Positions 12,520 to 20,126 of a stretch of 21,001 nucleotides of DNA are shown here, piece after piece. The notes under the pieces were generated by a model. That model was not told the origin of the DNA and did not search any database. It worked only from the letters and a program-made list of their open reading frames with translations. The position numbers were made by a program, and so were the translations under genes. The stretch's first letter is position 1. Each line of letters starts with the position of its first letter. Source of the DNA: a virus; the IMG/VR virus record IMGVR_UViG_3300017763_003495, positions 1 to 21,001 of that record; one strand, 5' to 3'.

Positions 12520-13629
12520 ATGGTAAGACCATTTGATGTAAGTAAATTTAGAACAAGTTTAACAAAAAGTATACAAGGAATCTCTACAGGTTTTGATTCT
12601 GATCCTACAGATTGGGTATCAACAGGAAACCACACACTCAATTATTTGATTAGTGGAGATTTTAATAAAGGAATACCTCTAGGTAGGGTAACAATGTTAG
12701 CAGGTGAATCAGGTTCAGGTAAGAGTTTGATTGCATCAGGTAACCTTATTGCTAATGCACAAAAACAAGGAGTTTTTTGTATAGTGATGGATTCGGAAAA
12801 TGCATTAGACGAAGCATGGTTAAATGCATTAGAAGTAGACACATCACCAGAAAAACTTTTAAGAATTAGTGTTGCAATGGTAGATGATGTTGCTAAAATT
12901 ATTAGTGACTTCATTATAAATTATAAAAAAGATTATGAAGACAAACCAGCAGAAGAAAGACCAAAAATTTTATTTGTGGTTGACAGTTTAGGTATGTTAC
13001 TAACACCAACAGATAGAGATCAATTTCAAAAAGGTGAAATGAAAGGTGATTTAGGAAGAAAAGCCAAATCATTGACAGCACTAATCAGAAACACAGTAAA
13101 CTTAATTGGTGCTTTAAATATTGGATTAGTTTGTACCAACCACACGTATGCATCACAAGATATGTTTGATCCAGATGATAAAATATCAGGCGGACAAGGC
13201 TTTGTTTATGCATCAAGTGTAGTAGTTGCTATGCGTAAATTAAAACTTAAAGAAGATGAAGATGGCAATAAAATAACTGATGTCATGGGAATACGAGCCG
13301 CTTGTAAAGTAATGAAAACTAGATTCAATAAACCTTTCGAAGGAGTACAAGTAAAAATTCCTTATGGGGCAGGAATGGATCCATATAGTGGTATGGTAGA
13401 ACTTTTTGAGAAAAAAGGATTGCTAGTAAAACAAGGAAATAGACTAAAATATATTGATAGAATGGGTAAAGAACATATTCATTTTAGAAAACAATGGACA
13501 GGTGAAAATTTAGATTTAGTAATGGCTGAATTTAAAGAACCAACACCATCAAATAAAACAAAGGATGTAGAGAATGATGACACAGACGGAAATCGAGCTT
13601 CTAATAGAGACATGGCAGAAACTGAGTAA
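12520..13629 (+). CDS. uvsX: UvsX recombinase (RecA/Rad51 family)
   Basis: The 369-residue protein is the strand-exchange recombinase that drives recombination-dependent replication and repair in T4-like phages. Walker A is GESGSGKS (62-69); Walker B is ILFVVDS (150-156); the loop region DKISGGQGFVYASS follows at about 220-235. The length is close to T4 UvsX (about 390). ATG 12520 follows AAGGAG by 5 nt. It lies directly after gp32, with a hairpin in between that could couple or separate their expression, and its 3' end overlaps the next gene by 56 nt. The C-terminal tail is polar and acidic (VENDDTDGNR). Confidence 0.96.
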   Translation: MVRPFDVSKFRTSLTKSIQGISTGFDSDPTDWVSTGNHTLNYLISGDFNKGIPLGRVTMLAGESGSGKSLIASGNLIANAQKQGVFCIVMDSENALDEAWLNALEVDTSPEKLLRISVAMVDDVAKIISDFIINYKKDYEDKPAEERPKILFVVDSLGMLLTPTDRDQFQKGEMKGDLGRKAKSLTALIRNTVNLIGALNIGLVCTNHTYASQDMFDPDDKISGGQGFVYASSVVVAMRKLKLKEDEDGNKITDVMGIRAACKVMKTRFNKPFEGVQVKIPYGAGMDPYSGMVELFEKKGLLVKQGNRLKYIDRMGKEHIHFRKQWTGENLDLVMAEFKEPTPSNKTKDVENDDTDGNRASNRDMAETE

Positions 13630-13837
13630 CTACGTTCCTGCAAAAGACAGGTTAGATGCCGCTAAAGCCTTTGTGCTATTATTAGACGAGTATGGGTTAG
13701 ATGATCAAGCTCAGCAAGAGTTTAAAGATGTTGATGATTATCTAGCTGATGCTATTGATGGTTACTATCTTGATACAGATGATGATGAAGACTATTCAGA
13801 AGATTATGGAAGTGATGCAGAAAGTGATGATTATTAA
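13574..13837 (+). CDS. Small acidic protein downstream of UvsX
   Basis: The frame encodes 87 residues and overlaps the uvsX 3' end by 56 nt; ATG 13574 or 13577 could be used. The first 55 residues (WQKLSNYVPAKDRLDAAKAFVLLLDEYGLDD) look like a small helical domain. The last 25 are almost all Asp, Glu, Ser and Tyr. The acidic tail could mimic DNA or bind basic partners such as UvsX or UvsY, but that is speculation. Its stop and the next ATG share one base (TAATG), so the genes are coupled within a recombination cluster. No known family recognised. Confidence 0.75.
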   Translation: MMTQTEIELLIETWQKLSNYVPAKDRLDAAKAFVLLLDEYGLDDQAQQEFKDVDDYLADAIDGYYLDTDDDEDYSEDYGSDAESDDY

Positions 13838-14307
13838 TGGCAAAATGGTATAATATAGTTTCACAAAACTTGAGTAAACTTCCTGACTGTATAGACCATT
13901 TTGAAGATCAGTTGGAAGAAGCTAGAGTAGAAACTGGCATGAAAGGAAATATTGAAAAGAATGCTAGTAATGTTCCAGGAATAGTAGAACATAGGTTTAA
14001 CCAATTGCAAGAAATTGAAGCCATCTTAGAATTTCTAAATATTAAATTAAGGCAAGTAAAAAGCAAATACTATAGAACATATTTAGAAAACTATCAACGA
14101 GCATTAACATCAAATGATGTAAAAAACTATATTGAAGGAGAACAGGAAGTAGTAGACACTTCGAATCTAGTAAATGAGTTTGCATTATTGAGGAATAAGT
14201 TTTTAGGATTGTTAAAAGCTATTGATTCAAAGCAGTTTCAAATTAATAACATTGTAAAATTAAGGGTAGCAGGGTTAGATGATGCGGAATTATTTGCAAA
14301 AAAATAA
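13837..14307 (+). CDS. uvsY: UvsY-like recombination mediator (tentative)
   Basis: The 156-residue protein is all-helical and charged. Its C-terminal half (VVDTSNLVNEFALLRNKFLGLLKAI, then FQINNIVKLRVAG) resembles the end of T4 UvsY, which has a similar alternation ending in a FAIKHI...AG-type segment. UvsY helps load UvsX onto gp32-coated ssDNA. Position supports this: it follows gp32, uvsX and the acidic protein, with a 1-nt overlap. It is slightly longer than T4 UvsY (137). The match is weak by eye, so another helical replication accessory protein remains possible. Confidence 0.5.
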   Translation: MAKWYNIVSQNLSKLPDCIDHFEDQLEEARVETGMKGNIEKNASNVPGIVEHRFNQLQEIEAILEFLNIKLRQVKSKYYRTYLENYQRALTSNDVKNYIEGEQEVVDTSNLVNEFALLRNKFLGLLKAIDSKQFQINNIVKLRVAGLDDAELFAKK

Positions 14308-14321
14308 TTTTGTGTTATAAT
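14294..14321 (+). promoter_or_regulatory. Candidate promoter before the lysin gene (TTGCAA-16-TATAAT)
   Basis: A perfect -10 TATAAT (14316-14321) is preceded at 16 bp by TTGCAA, four of six matches to the -35 consensus. The predicted start falls within a few bases of ATG 14327, which has no Shine-Dalgarno sequence. AT-rich sequence makes a chance match possible. Confidence 0.35.
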
Positions 14322-14326
14322 AATAT

Positions 14327-14968
14327 ATGAGAACAATACTTTTTATAGCAATACTGTTGGTAATACCAATATTATTTTGGACAACTGATTTAATAGAAGA
14401 TACGCCCAAAAAACAAACTAAAAAAGTTCAAAAAATTATTAAAACAGAACACTCTGTAATTGAAGTAGTACAGTATAAGGACGACAAGCATAAGTTTATT
14501 CATACAATAAAAAAATGCTTAAATGAAATAGAAAAAGATATGCCGAAAGATCAACTAATACCAACTGCATTAATAATAGCTCAAGCGGCACATGAGTCAG
14601 GTTGGGGAACATCTAGATTTGCCAAAGAAGCATATAATATTTTTGGCATTCGTACTTGGGATAAAAACGAGGAGCAAATAAAAGCTAGAGGCAATCCAGA
14701 CGCAAAATGGGGAATAAAAGTTTTTAGTGATTGGTGTGACTGTACAGCATATTATTATGATTTGTTAAATCGTCATCCAGCATATGAAGGTTTTAGAACG
14801 GCTAGAGGAATGATGTTAAAGTTTGAAGAAAAAGCAGATGCTATAACACTAGCAAAATTTTTAACTGAATTTAGTGAACTAGGACAAACATATACACGAA
14901 GAATTGAAACTACAATATATCAATTAAATGAGACATATCTAGATGAGCACGGCAATATTAAAGATTAA
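14327..14968 (+). CDS. Membrane-anchored glucosaminidase-type peptidoglycan hydrolase (Bax-like lysin)
   Basis: The 213-residue protein starts with a single hydrophobic segment (TILFIAILLVIPILFWTT, residues 3-20) and a charged linker. A glycoside hydrolase family 73 / Bax-type domain follows (about 55-205): IIAQAAHESGWGTSRFAKEAYNIFGI contains the catalytic Glu90 and the conserved SGWGTSRFA. Such enzymes cut between N-acetylglucosamine and N-acetylmuramic acid. The N-terminus could be a signal peptide or a signal-anchor, so export by the host Sec system without a holin is possible. The unusual location is inside the recombination cluster; the 3' end overlaps uvsW by 26 nt. It may act in lysis or in remodelling of the wall. 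No separate holin gene is recognised nearby, although the 17884 membrane protein is a candidate. Confidence 0.82.
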   Translation: MRTILFIAILLVIPILFWTTDLIEDTPKKQTKKVQKIIKTEHSVIEVVQYKDDKHKFIHTIKKCLNEIEKDMPKDQLIPTALIIAQAAHESGWGTSRFAKEAYNIFGIRTWDKNEEQIKARGNPDAKWGIKVFSDWCDCTAYYYDLLNRHPAYEGFRTARGMMLKFEEKADAITLAKFLTEFSELGQTYTRRIETTIYQLNETYLDEHGNIKD

Positions 14969-16394
14969 AGACGAAGTAAACGTTAAATTTGAAGGTCTAG
15001 ATGTATCTACTAGACGTAAAATTTCTGATAAGTTAAAGTTTTTCGTACCGTATGCATATCATTTACCTGCATACAAGCTAGGTAGATGGGATGGTAACAT
15101 ACGTTTTTGTGATATAGGAGCAAGAACCTATTTGAATTTGTTAGACAGGGTGTTGCCTACTATTGAAGAAAATGGATACGAAATTAAAATTGAGGATTAT
15201 AGAAAAAATATAGATATTTCTTTTGATAAAATTGACAAACAATATTTTGCTGACAAAGTATGGCCAGCGAATCATCCAGTAGCAGGAGAACCAATTGTGT
15301 TAAGAGATTATCAAGTACAAGTAATTAATGATTATATCAGTAATCCACAGAGTTTACAAGAAGTAGCCACAGGTGCTGGTAAAACAATTATAACAGCCGC
15401 ACTATCTAAGATGTGTGAAAAGTTTGGAAGAACTATTGTAATTGTTCCTAATAAAAGTTTGGTAACACAAACAGAAGCAGACTATAAAACAGTTGGTTTA
15501 GACGTTGGTGTGTATTTTGGAGAACGTAAAGAACTAGGACACACACATACTATTTGTACTTGGCAAAGTTTGAATAACTTACACAAGAAATCAAAAAAAT
15601 CAGAAGCTGATTTTCCTATTGATGAATTTTTAGATAATGTATCGTGCGTTATGATAGATGAAGTACACATGGCACGTGCAGACGTGCTTAAAACGTTATT
15701 AACGGGGCCTTTTGCGGGTATACCTATTAGATGGGGACTAACAGGAACGATACCAAAAGAAGAATTTGAACAAGTAAGTTTAGAAGCATCAATTGGCAAA
15801 GTGTCAAACAAACTGTCAGCAAGAGAATTACAAGAAAGAGGCGTACTAGCACAATGTCATGTTAATGTTATACAAACACAAGACATGAGATCATTTAGAA
15901 GCTATCCAGAAGAAGTAGCATATCTAGTAAGTGACCCAACCAGATTACAATTTTTAAGCAATCTAATTGAAGAAATGCGTCCGGGCGGAAATACTCTAAT
16001 ACTAGTTGATAGAATTAAGTCGGGTGAAGTACTAGCAGACCTAATTCCAGACGCAGTTTTTATACAAGGTAAAACAAAACTAGAAGATAGAGAAGAAGAA
16101 TATAGCGAAGTAGCAACAGAAAAACACAAAGTATTAATTGCAACATACGGTGTCGCGGCTGTGGGTATCAATATACCAAGAATATTTAACTTGGTGCTTG
16201 TAGAACCCGGAAAGAGCTTTGTAAGGGTAATACAAAGTATCGGAAGGGGCATAAGAAAAGCAGAAGATAAAGACCATGTACAAATTTGGGACATAACTTC
16301 TAAATGCAAGTATTCAAAAAGACACTTAACAACAAGAAAAAGGTTTTACAAAGAAGCCAATTACCCGTATACTGTAAGTAAGGTAAACATATGA
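14943..16394 (+). CDS. uvsW: UvsW helicase (superfamily 2 RNA-DNA/DNA helicase)
   Basis: The 483-residue protein matches T4 UvsW, which unwinds R-loops and branched DNA and helps switch replication from origins to recombination. The N-terminal DNA-binding region (about 1-110) precedes LRDYQVQVI (120), Walker A TGAGKT (143-148), IVPNKSLVTQ, DEVH box (239-242), GLTGTIP and, in the second RecA-like domain, ATYGVAAVGINIP and QSIGRGIR. All key helicase motifs are intact and the length is close to T4 UvsW. The start overlaps the lysin gene by 26 nt; the stop overlaps the next ATG by 4 nt (ATGA), so expression is coupled. Confidence 0.95.
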   Translation: MSTAILKIKDEVNVKFEGLDVSTRRKISDKLKFFVPYAYHLPAYKLGRWDGNIRFCDIGARTYLNLLDRVLPTIEENGYEIKIEDYRKNIDISFDKIDKQYFADKVWPANHPVAGEPIVLRDYQVQVINDYISNPQSLQEVATGAGKTIITAALSKMCEKFGRTIVIVPNKSLVTQTEADYKTVGLDVGVYFGERKELGHTHTICTWQSLNNLHKKSKKSEADFPIDEFLDNVSCVMIDEVHMARADVLKTLLTGPFAGIPIRWGLTGTIPKEEFEQVSLEASIGKVSNKLSARELQERGVLAQCHVNVIQTQDMRSFRSYPEEVAYLVSDPTRLQFLSNLIEEMRPGGNTLILVDRIKSGEVLADLIPDAVFIQGKTKLEDREEEYSEVATEKHKVLIATYGVAAVGINIPRIFNLVLVEPGKSFVRVIQSIGRGIRKAEDKDHVQIWDITSKCKYSKRHLTTRKRFYKEANYPYTVSKVNI

Positions 16395-16891
16395 AAATTT
16401 TAACACCAGACAACCATAGTTATAATCTAAACAAAGTTCCTGAACTCGTTGATGATCTTCAGTACTGTGTATTAGATACTACAAATCCAAAAAATATTGA
16501 TTTCTTTTTTATTCCATTGATTTTTTTAGAGTCATTTAATGCACCTAGCATGGTACTAGAAATAAAAGGTGTTAATATTCAAATGCCAATTGATTGGAGC
16601 ATAATGGTGATTGAAAGAGAGTTAGGACAATGTGAGATGGTTCCATTAACAAGTTTAAATGATAGAGGCTTTGAAGCATTAACAATGAACCCATTAACAA
16701 CAGGACTAATAAATTCAGCAGAAATAAAAGTAGTAAATGTATTTCAAGAGGTTAAATGGTATTTTCCAAAACTTAAATTTGGACATATTATTGCTGTTCC
16801 ACTAGGTGAAGGAGAAAATCCAGACTGTTTGTATTTTGCAAAAGATATTAATCAATTACCAGATACAATGGATGTAGGATCTTTCTTTTAA
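16391..16891 (+). CDS. Conserved T4-like marine phage protein of unknown function
   Basis: The 166-residue protein has a beta-rich appearance with MPIDWSIMV, VPLTSLNDRGFEALTMNP, VKWYFPKLKFGHIIAVPL and a C-terminal DCLYFAKDI. From memory a similar protein sits near uvsW in related marine T4-like phages, but I know no function for it. It starts within the uvsW stop (ATGA) and shares one base with the next start (TAATG), so it is part of the uvsW-gp62 operon. There is no nucleotide-binding or membrane motif. A replication or late-transcription accessory role would fit the context but is unproven. Confidence 0.8.
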   Translation: MKILTPDNHSYNLNKVPELVDDLQYCVLDTTNPKNIDFFFIPLIFLESFNAPSMVLEIKGVNIQMPIDWSIMVIERELGQCEMVPLTSLNDRGFEALTMNPLTTGLINSAEIKVVNVFQEVKWYFPKLKFGHIIAVPLGEGENPDCLYFAKDINQLPDTMDVGSFF

Positions 16892-17367
16892 TGGCAAAAA
16901 AACAATTAAACCTAAATCAAATGCTATACAATATCGATATTGGTAATATGGATTGGTATGACAGTTTAGATGAAGAAGAAAAAAAGTCATTTTCACCATA
17001 TGTAGCTATGCGTTTTGTATCAAGTATCAAAGGAAACAAATATTTACAAGAATCATATATTGAAAATATCAATGAATTCTGTAATAGAGACTTTTCTACG
17101 TTACAGAAACATCATGATACTAGTAGGTTATTTTGGAAGTTATTATGCTTATGTGGATCAGGAAAGAAAATGTTTCATCCATGGATCAAAGCACCTAAAG
17201 GAAACAAACGTAAAAAAGGAAAAGTAGAAGAATTTCTATCAGAAGTTTATCCAAATGCAAAAAACGATGAACTACAGTTATTGAAATCCACATTAACAAA
17301 AAAAGAAATTTCACAATTAGCCAAAGATGCTGGCTATTCAGATAAAGACATTAAGTTGATAAAATGA
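16891..17367 (+). CDS. gp62: Clamp-loader small subunit gp62-like protein (tentative)
   Basis: The 158-residue helical protein has the order expected of gp62: an N-terminal helix, SFSPYVAMRFVSSIKGN, a central LFWKLLCLCGSGKKMFHPWIKAPKGNKRKKGK basic region, and a C-terminal helical part (LTKKEISQLAKDAGYSDKDIK). T4 gp62 (187 residues) joins four gp44 ATPases to load the gp45 sliding clamp. The genes for gp44 and gp45 are not in this window, so context neither confirms nor denies it. The start shares one base with the previous stop and its own stop overlaps the next ATG (ATGA). Assignment is by pattern only. Confidence 0.55.
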   Translation: MAKKQLNLNQMLYNIDIGNMDWYDSLDEEEKKSFSPYVAMRFVSSIKGNKYLQESYIENINEFCNRDFSTLQKHHDTSRLFWKLLCLCGSGKKMFHPWIKAPKGNKRKKGKVEEFLSEVYPNAKNDELQLLKSTLTKKEISQLAKDAGYSDKDIKLIK

Positions 17368-17510
17368 TCGATAAAAAACAATTAGACAGAATTGAGAAGA
17401 AGTTAGACAAGTTGGAAAAGAAACTTGATAGCCATATTGAAGAAATATGGACGGTTTATAAACCCATAAAAGAACTATTAAAAAAGCTAGAAAGATTTAA
17501 GTTATGGTAG
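17364..17510 (+). CDS. Short coiled-coil protein (48 aa)
   Basis: A 48-residue frame starts in the ATGA overlap with the gp62-like gene and ends 7 nt into the next gene, so its position in the operon is fully coupled. The first 27 residues (LDRIEKKLDKLEKKLDSHIEEI) show clean heptads of Leu/Ile, indicating a coiled coil. The end is WTVYKPIKELLKKLERFKLW. It is probably an oligomerising accessory protein; function unknown. Confidence 0.65.
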   Translation: MIDKKQLDRIEKKLDKLEKKLDSHIEEIWTVYKPIKELLKKLERFKLW

Positions 17511-17887
17511 AACATTTAATGGTACAACAACAAGTCAAAAGCAAATGGCAACACATGGTTGGTGTCATATGCCTTAATCAAACTTATAGAAAACAAGTTA
17601 AACAGGTGTTGCCAGAGTTATTCAAAAGATATCCAAATGCTGTAAAATTTATACGTGGCAGAGTAAAAACACAACAAAGAATATTGAAGCCACTTGGTAT
17701 GTGGAAAGTTAGGGCTAAGAGATTAAGAGGTATGAGTGTAGACTTCTTGAGTTGGAATGGAAAAGAAGCATCTGACTTATACGGAATAGGCAAGTATGGC
17801 AGTGATAGTTATAAAATATTTTACAAGAATGAAATACCAAAAGATGTGCAAGACAAAGAATTAAAAAAGTATATAGAAAAATTATGA
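17504..17887 (+). CDS. MBD4/HhH-GPD-like DNA glycosylase
   Basis: The 127-residue protein resembles the glycosylase domain of MBD4, a helix-hairpin-helix base-excision enzyme acting on T or U mispaired with G. Shared features: WQHMVGVICLNQTYRKQ near the N-terminus, RYPNA, ILKPLGMWKVRAKRL (60-74), the hairpin LYGIGKYGSDSYKIF (92-106), and Asp117 in QDKELKKY at the position of the catalytic Asp of MBD4 (EDHKLNKY). There is no catalytic Lys or iron-sulfur cluster, so it would be a monofunctional glycosylase. It is shorter than the family domain by a little at the N-terminus. It overlaps the previous gene by 7 nt and the next by 4 nt, inside the replication operon, suggesting a role in repairing deaminated bases in phage DNA. 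Confidence 0.75.
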   Translation: MVEHLMVQQQVKSKWQHMVGVICLNQTYRKQVKQVLPELFKRYPNAVKFIRGRVKTQQRILKPLGMWKVRAKRLRGMSVDFLSWNGKEASDLYGIGKYGSDSYKIFYKNEIPKDVQDKELKKYIEKL

Positions 17888-18054
17888 AAAGTTTACTAAA
17901 AATATGGCAGTATGCATTAGGATCATTCTCAGATGATAAAACTAAAGATTATGACAGACAAGTTTTAATCATTAGAACATTTTGGGTAATATTGCATATT
18001 GTCACTTGTTTAATGATTATACTTGGCAATGGCCATTTAATGGGGTGGTGGTAA
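17884..18054 (+). CDS. Small single-pass membrane protein (56 aa)
   Basis: The frame starts in an ATGA overlap with the glycosylase gene and ends by sharing one base with the next ATG (TAATG). The 56-residue protein has a charged, polar first half and a hydrophobic segment at about 29-49 (IIRTFWVILHIVTCLMIILG), with a short NGHLMGWW tail. It is a single-pass inner-membrane protein by appearance. It could be a holin-like or host-membrane factor, but size and topology alone do not show this. Confidence 0.65.
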   Translation: MKSLLKIWQYALGSFSDDKTKDYDRQVLIIRTFWVILHIVTCLMIILGNGHLMGWW

Positions 18055-18731
18055 TGACGTTTACTTGTAAATTCTGCAACAAAACATTTAGTTCAGAGCA
18101 TACATTGATTGCTCATATGTGTGAACCAAAAAGACGTTGGACAAATAGAAATGATAAAAACGTTCAATTGGCTTTTAGGTGTTATCAGCACTTTTGGAGA
18201 ATAACTTCTTCAACTATGAAAACTGAAAGAAATTATGAAGACTTTATGACTAGCAAATATTATACTGCATTTGTAAAGTTTGCAAATTATCTTTCTGATG
18301 TGTATGTGTCTTCAATTGAAAACTATGTTGAATGGTTATTAAAAAACAGAGTTAGAGTTGACAGATGGTCAACTGACACAGTATACGAAGAATATATCAA
18401 AGAGTATGCTGTAAGAGAGTCGGCTGATAGAGCAGTTGAAAGAACGATACTCACAATGAAGTCATGGGGTGAACAAAACCATATGCCATGGAATACATTT
18501 TTTACAAAATGTTCCAAACCAAGAACTATACATTTAATTAGATCTGGTAAAATATCACCATGGGTATTGTATAATTCAAATTCTGGGTTACAATTTTTAG
18601 AATCATTGACACCACAAGAAATGATTATGATAGAAGATTATGTTTCACCAGGACAGTGGGCTAGTAGATTTAACCAAAGCAAGGAGGATGTATCTTTTGT
18701 AGTAGAAATTACAAAAGCATCATTTATATAA
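18054..18731 (+). CDS. Conserved phage protein with N-terminal zinc finger
   Basis: I chose ATG 18054 (225 residues) over the longer frame from 17982 because it shares a base with the previous stop and begins at the finger. Residues 1-20 (FTCKFCNKTFSSEHTLIAH, then Cys) resemble a C2H2 finger with CxxC, Phe, Leu and His, but the last ligand spacing is short (HMC). A mainly helical domain follows, with YYTAFVKFANYL, VRVDRWSTDTVYEEYI, GKISPWVLYNS and a final EDYVSPGQWASRF. From memory similar finger proteins occur in T4-like marine phages without assigned function. It lies within the replication operon, so nucleic-acid binding is likely. Confidence 0.8.
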   Translation: MTFTCKFCNKTFSSEHTLIAHMCEPKRRWTNRNDKNVQLAFRCYQHFWRITSSTMKTERNYEDFMTSKYYTAFVKFANYLSDVYVSSIENYVEWLLKNRVRVDRWSTDTVYEEYIKEYAVRESADRAVERTILTMKSWGEQNHMPWNTFFTKCSKPRTIHLIRSGKISPWVLYNSNSGLQFLESLTPQEMIMIEDYVSPGQWASRFNQSKEDVSFVVEITKASFI

Positions 18732-19039
18732 TGACAAAATTGAGCAAACAAGAAATATCAGATTTGAACTCTATAGCTACTGCAATGACTTTGTCAGAAA
18801 CTGAAAGAAAACACTTGATTGAAGAGTGGGGAAAATTACAGGTATTGGTTAAGGTATCTGATAAAGAAATATTTGATAAAAACAAAACACTTATTCAAAA
18901 TGCATTAAGTGAAATGGAAAGTTTGGGAAAAAGAGTTAAAATGATTGAAATATACATGGGCTCTTTGAAAAACAGAATTGAAGAACAAGTGAATAGTAAT
19001 AAAAAACAACTGAAAGATATTAGTAAAATCAAGATATGA
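18731..19039 (+). CDS. Small helical protein of unknown function
   Basis: This 102-residue, Lys/Glu-rich protein is predicted to be almost wholly helical, with probable coiled-coil stretches after residue 55 (SEMESLGKRVKMIEIYMGSLKNRIEEQV). It starts within the previous stop codon (TAATG) and its stop overlaps the next ATG by 4 nt, so it is translated as part of the chain. No motif or family recognised. Confidence 0.75.
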   Translation: MTKLSKQEISDLNSIATAMTLSETERKHLIEEWGKLQVLVKVSDKEIFDKNKTLIQNALSEMESLGKRVKMIEIYMGSLKNRIEEQVNSNKKQLKDISKIKI

Positions 19040-19614
19040 AAATAGCTAAAACTGATATAGACATTGATACAGCAGATAGAGAACAGGTATTAAAACACTT
19101 GAAACATATCCCAGCTGGGATCAAAGATAAGGATAGAATGAAGAAACACAATACAGGTGTTTACTTTACTGATATTCCAGTTAATCCGTTGGCTAAAGTT
19201 TCTAATATTGAATACAAAGAAGCAGAAGAAAGAGGATATTTTAAATTAGATATTTTAAATGTCTCTCTTTACAAAGATGTTAAAGATGAACAACATCTAG
19301 ACAAACTGGTATCACAGGAGCCATTATGGGAATTACTAGAACAAGAAGATTTCAGCAAACTATTATTTCACGTAGGAGATCACAGTTCCATTTTAAAAAC
19401 AATGAAGCCAAAAACAATAGAACAATTGGCAATGGTATTGGCAGTGATAAGACCAGCAAAAAGATATCTGTTAAAACAAAATTGGCAAGAGATTGAATCT
19501 AATGTTTGGAACAAACCAACAGACGGCAGTTACTACTTTAAGAAAGCTCATGCAGTGGCTTATGCTCATGCAATAGTAGTACAAATGAATTTAATCTGTG
19601 AAGATGCTGTATAA
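19036..19614 (+). CDS. Truncated C-family (DnaE/PolC-like) DNA polymerase fragment
   Basis: The 192-residue protein resembles a short internal part of bacterial DNA polymerase III alpha. Matches in order: GYFKLDILNVSLYKDV (68-82; compare GLVKFDFLGLRTL, holding the third catalytic Asp), PLWELLEQEDFSKLLFHV, then IEQLAMVLAVIRPAK (128-142; compare ALFRPGPL of the fingers) and YFKKAHAVAYAHAI (167-180; compare FNKSHAAAYAL). The other two catalytic Asp residues, the PHP and N-terminal palm parts and the clamp-binding region are missing, so it cannot be a complete polymerase. It might bind DNA or nucleotides, or interfere with or assist the host replisome. It ends the operon; the DNA after it holds no clear gene for 120 nt. 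Confidence 0.65.
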   Translation: MKIAKTDIDIDTADREQVLKHLKHIPAGIKDKDRMKKHNTGVYFTDIPVNPLAKVSNIEYKEAEERGYFKLDILNVSLYKDVKDEQHLDKLVSQEPLWELLEQEDFSKLLFHVGDHSSILKTMKPKTIEQLAMVLAVIRPAKRYLLKQNWQEIESNVWNKPTDGSYYFKKAHAVAYAHAIVVQMNLICEDAV

Positions 19615-19640
19615 AATTTACTATATGGATAATTACAAGT

Positions 19641-19739
19641 ATGCGTAAACACTTTAAACGAAATTGCTTCAACTATGTATCGGCTGTATATACATCTAGT
19701 ATATTGTTATTGTTGGCTAATTTGTTTGTAGGTCTTTAA
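19641..19739 (+). CDS. Possible tiny membrane peptide (32 aa)
   Basis: A 32-residue frame begins at ATG 19641 with a basic start (MRKHFKRNCF) and a hydrophobic end (SSILLLLANLFVGL). It sits between a plus gene and a convergent minus gene, overlapping the latter's stop by 4 nt. There is no Shine-Dalgarno sequence or coupling, so it may be a chance frame. Confidence 0.25.
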   Translation: MRKHFKRNCFNYVSAVYTSSILLLLANLFVGL

Positions 19740-20116
19740 TTAGTAGTTTTTTTTACTAGTGAAATATTTCTTCTAATTATTCTTTTTTTCATCACATTGT
19801 TTAAGCTAGTGGCTACACCAAATATAATTTCAACGTCTTTGGTAGTGAATGTTTTTATTTGATCTTTGAAACTGTCAAACTCTCTGTTAAGGAAAATATT
19901 GATGGGAATAGTTCTATTTGATTCCCACCACCACATTTCTCCCAGTTCTAGGAACTTTTCTTTCAGTGATTGAGTGGGTATTCTGTCGTAAATGTACATT
20001 GTTGTAACGTATTGGTCTTGATTTTGTATGATTCCTACATACTCATTCAAACCGTGCCGTATACAGCTTAAGAACGGGAACTTTTCTTTTAAATCTGCGT
20101 AATCCATTTTTTCCAT
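19736..20116 (-). CDS. Uncharacterised phage protein on the minus strand
   Basis: This is the only confident minus-strand gene. It encodes 126 residues beginning MEKMDYADL (ATG at 20114-20116; a second ATG at 20105-20107 is possible). A conserved-looking core reads FPFLSCIRHGLNEYVGIIQNQD, then TTMYIYDRIPTQSLKEKFLELGEMWWWESNR, with a basic tail. No motif tells its function. It converges on the replication operon and diverges from the virion gene at 20127 by only 10 nt, so its start overlaps that gene's late octamer. The promoter would lie inside the 20127 gene; a TATAAT on the minus strand about 30 nt upstream is a candidate. Confidence 0.8.
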   Translation of the reverse strand: MEKMDYADLKEKFPFLSCIRHGLNEYVGIIQNQDQYVTTMYIYDRIPTQSLKEKFLELGEMWWWESNRTIPINIFLNREFDSFKDQIKTFTTKDVEIIFGVATSLNNVMKKRIIRRNISLVKKTTN

Positions 20117-20121
20117 AAATA
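20114..20121 (+). promoter_or_regulatory. Late promoter -10 octamer (CATAAATA)
   Basis: CATAAATA ends 5 nt before ATG 20127 and matches the T4 late consensus at seven of eight positions. It also overlaps the start codon of the minus-strand gene, so late transcription from here could interfere with that gene. Confidence 0.65.
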
Positions 20122-20126
20122 TCTAT

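Noticed and set aside
15902-16309. 135-residue minus-strand frame opposite uvsW
   Set aside because: It lies wholly within conserved helicase motifs of the other strand.
17982-18053. Upstream extension of the zinc-finger gene (start at 17982)
   Set aside because: It overlaps the small membrane protein, whereas ATG 18054 is coupled to that gene's stop and begins at the finger.
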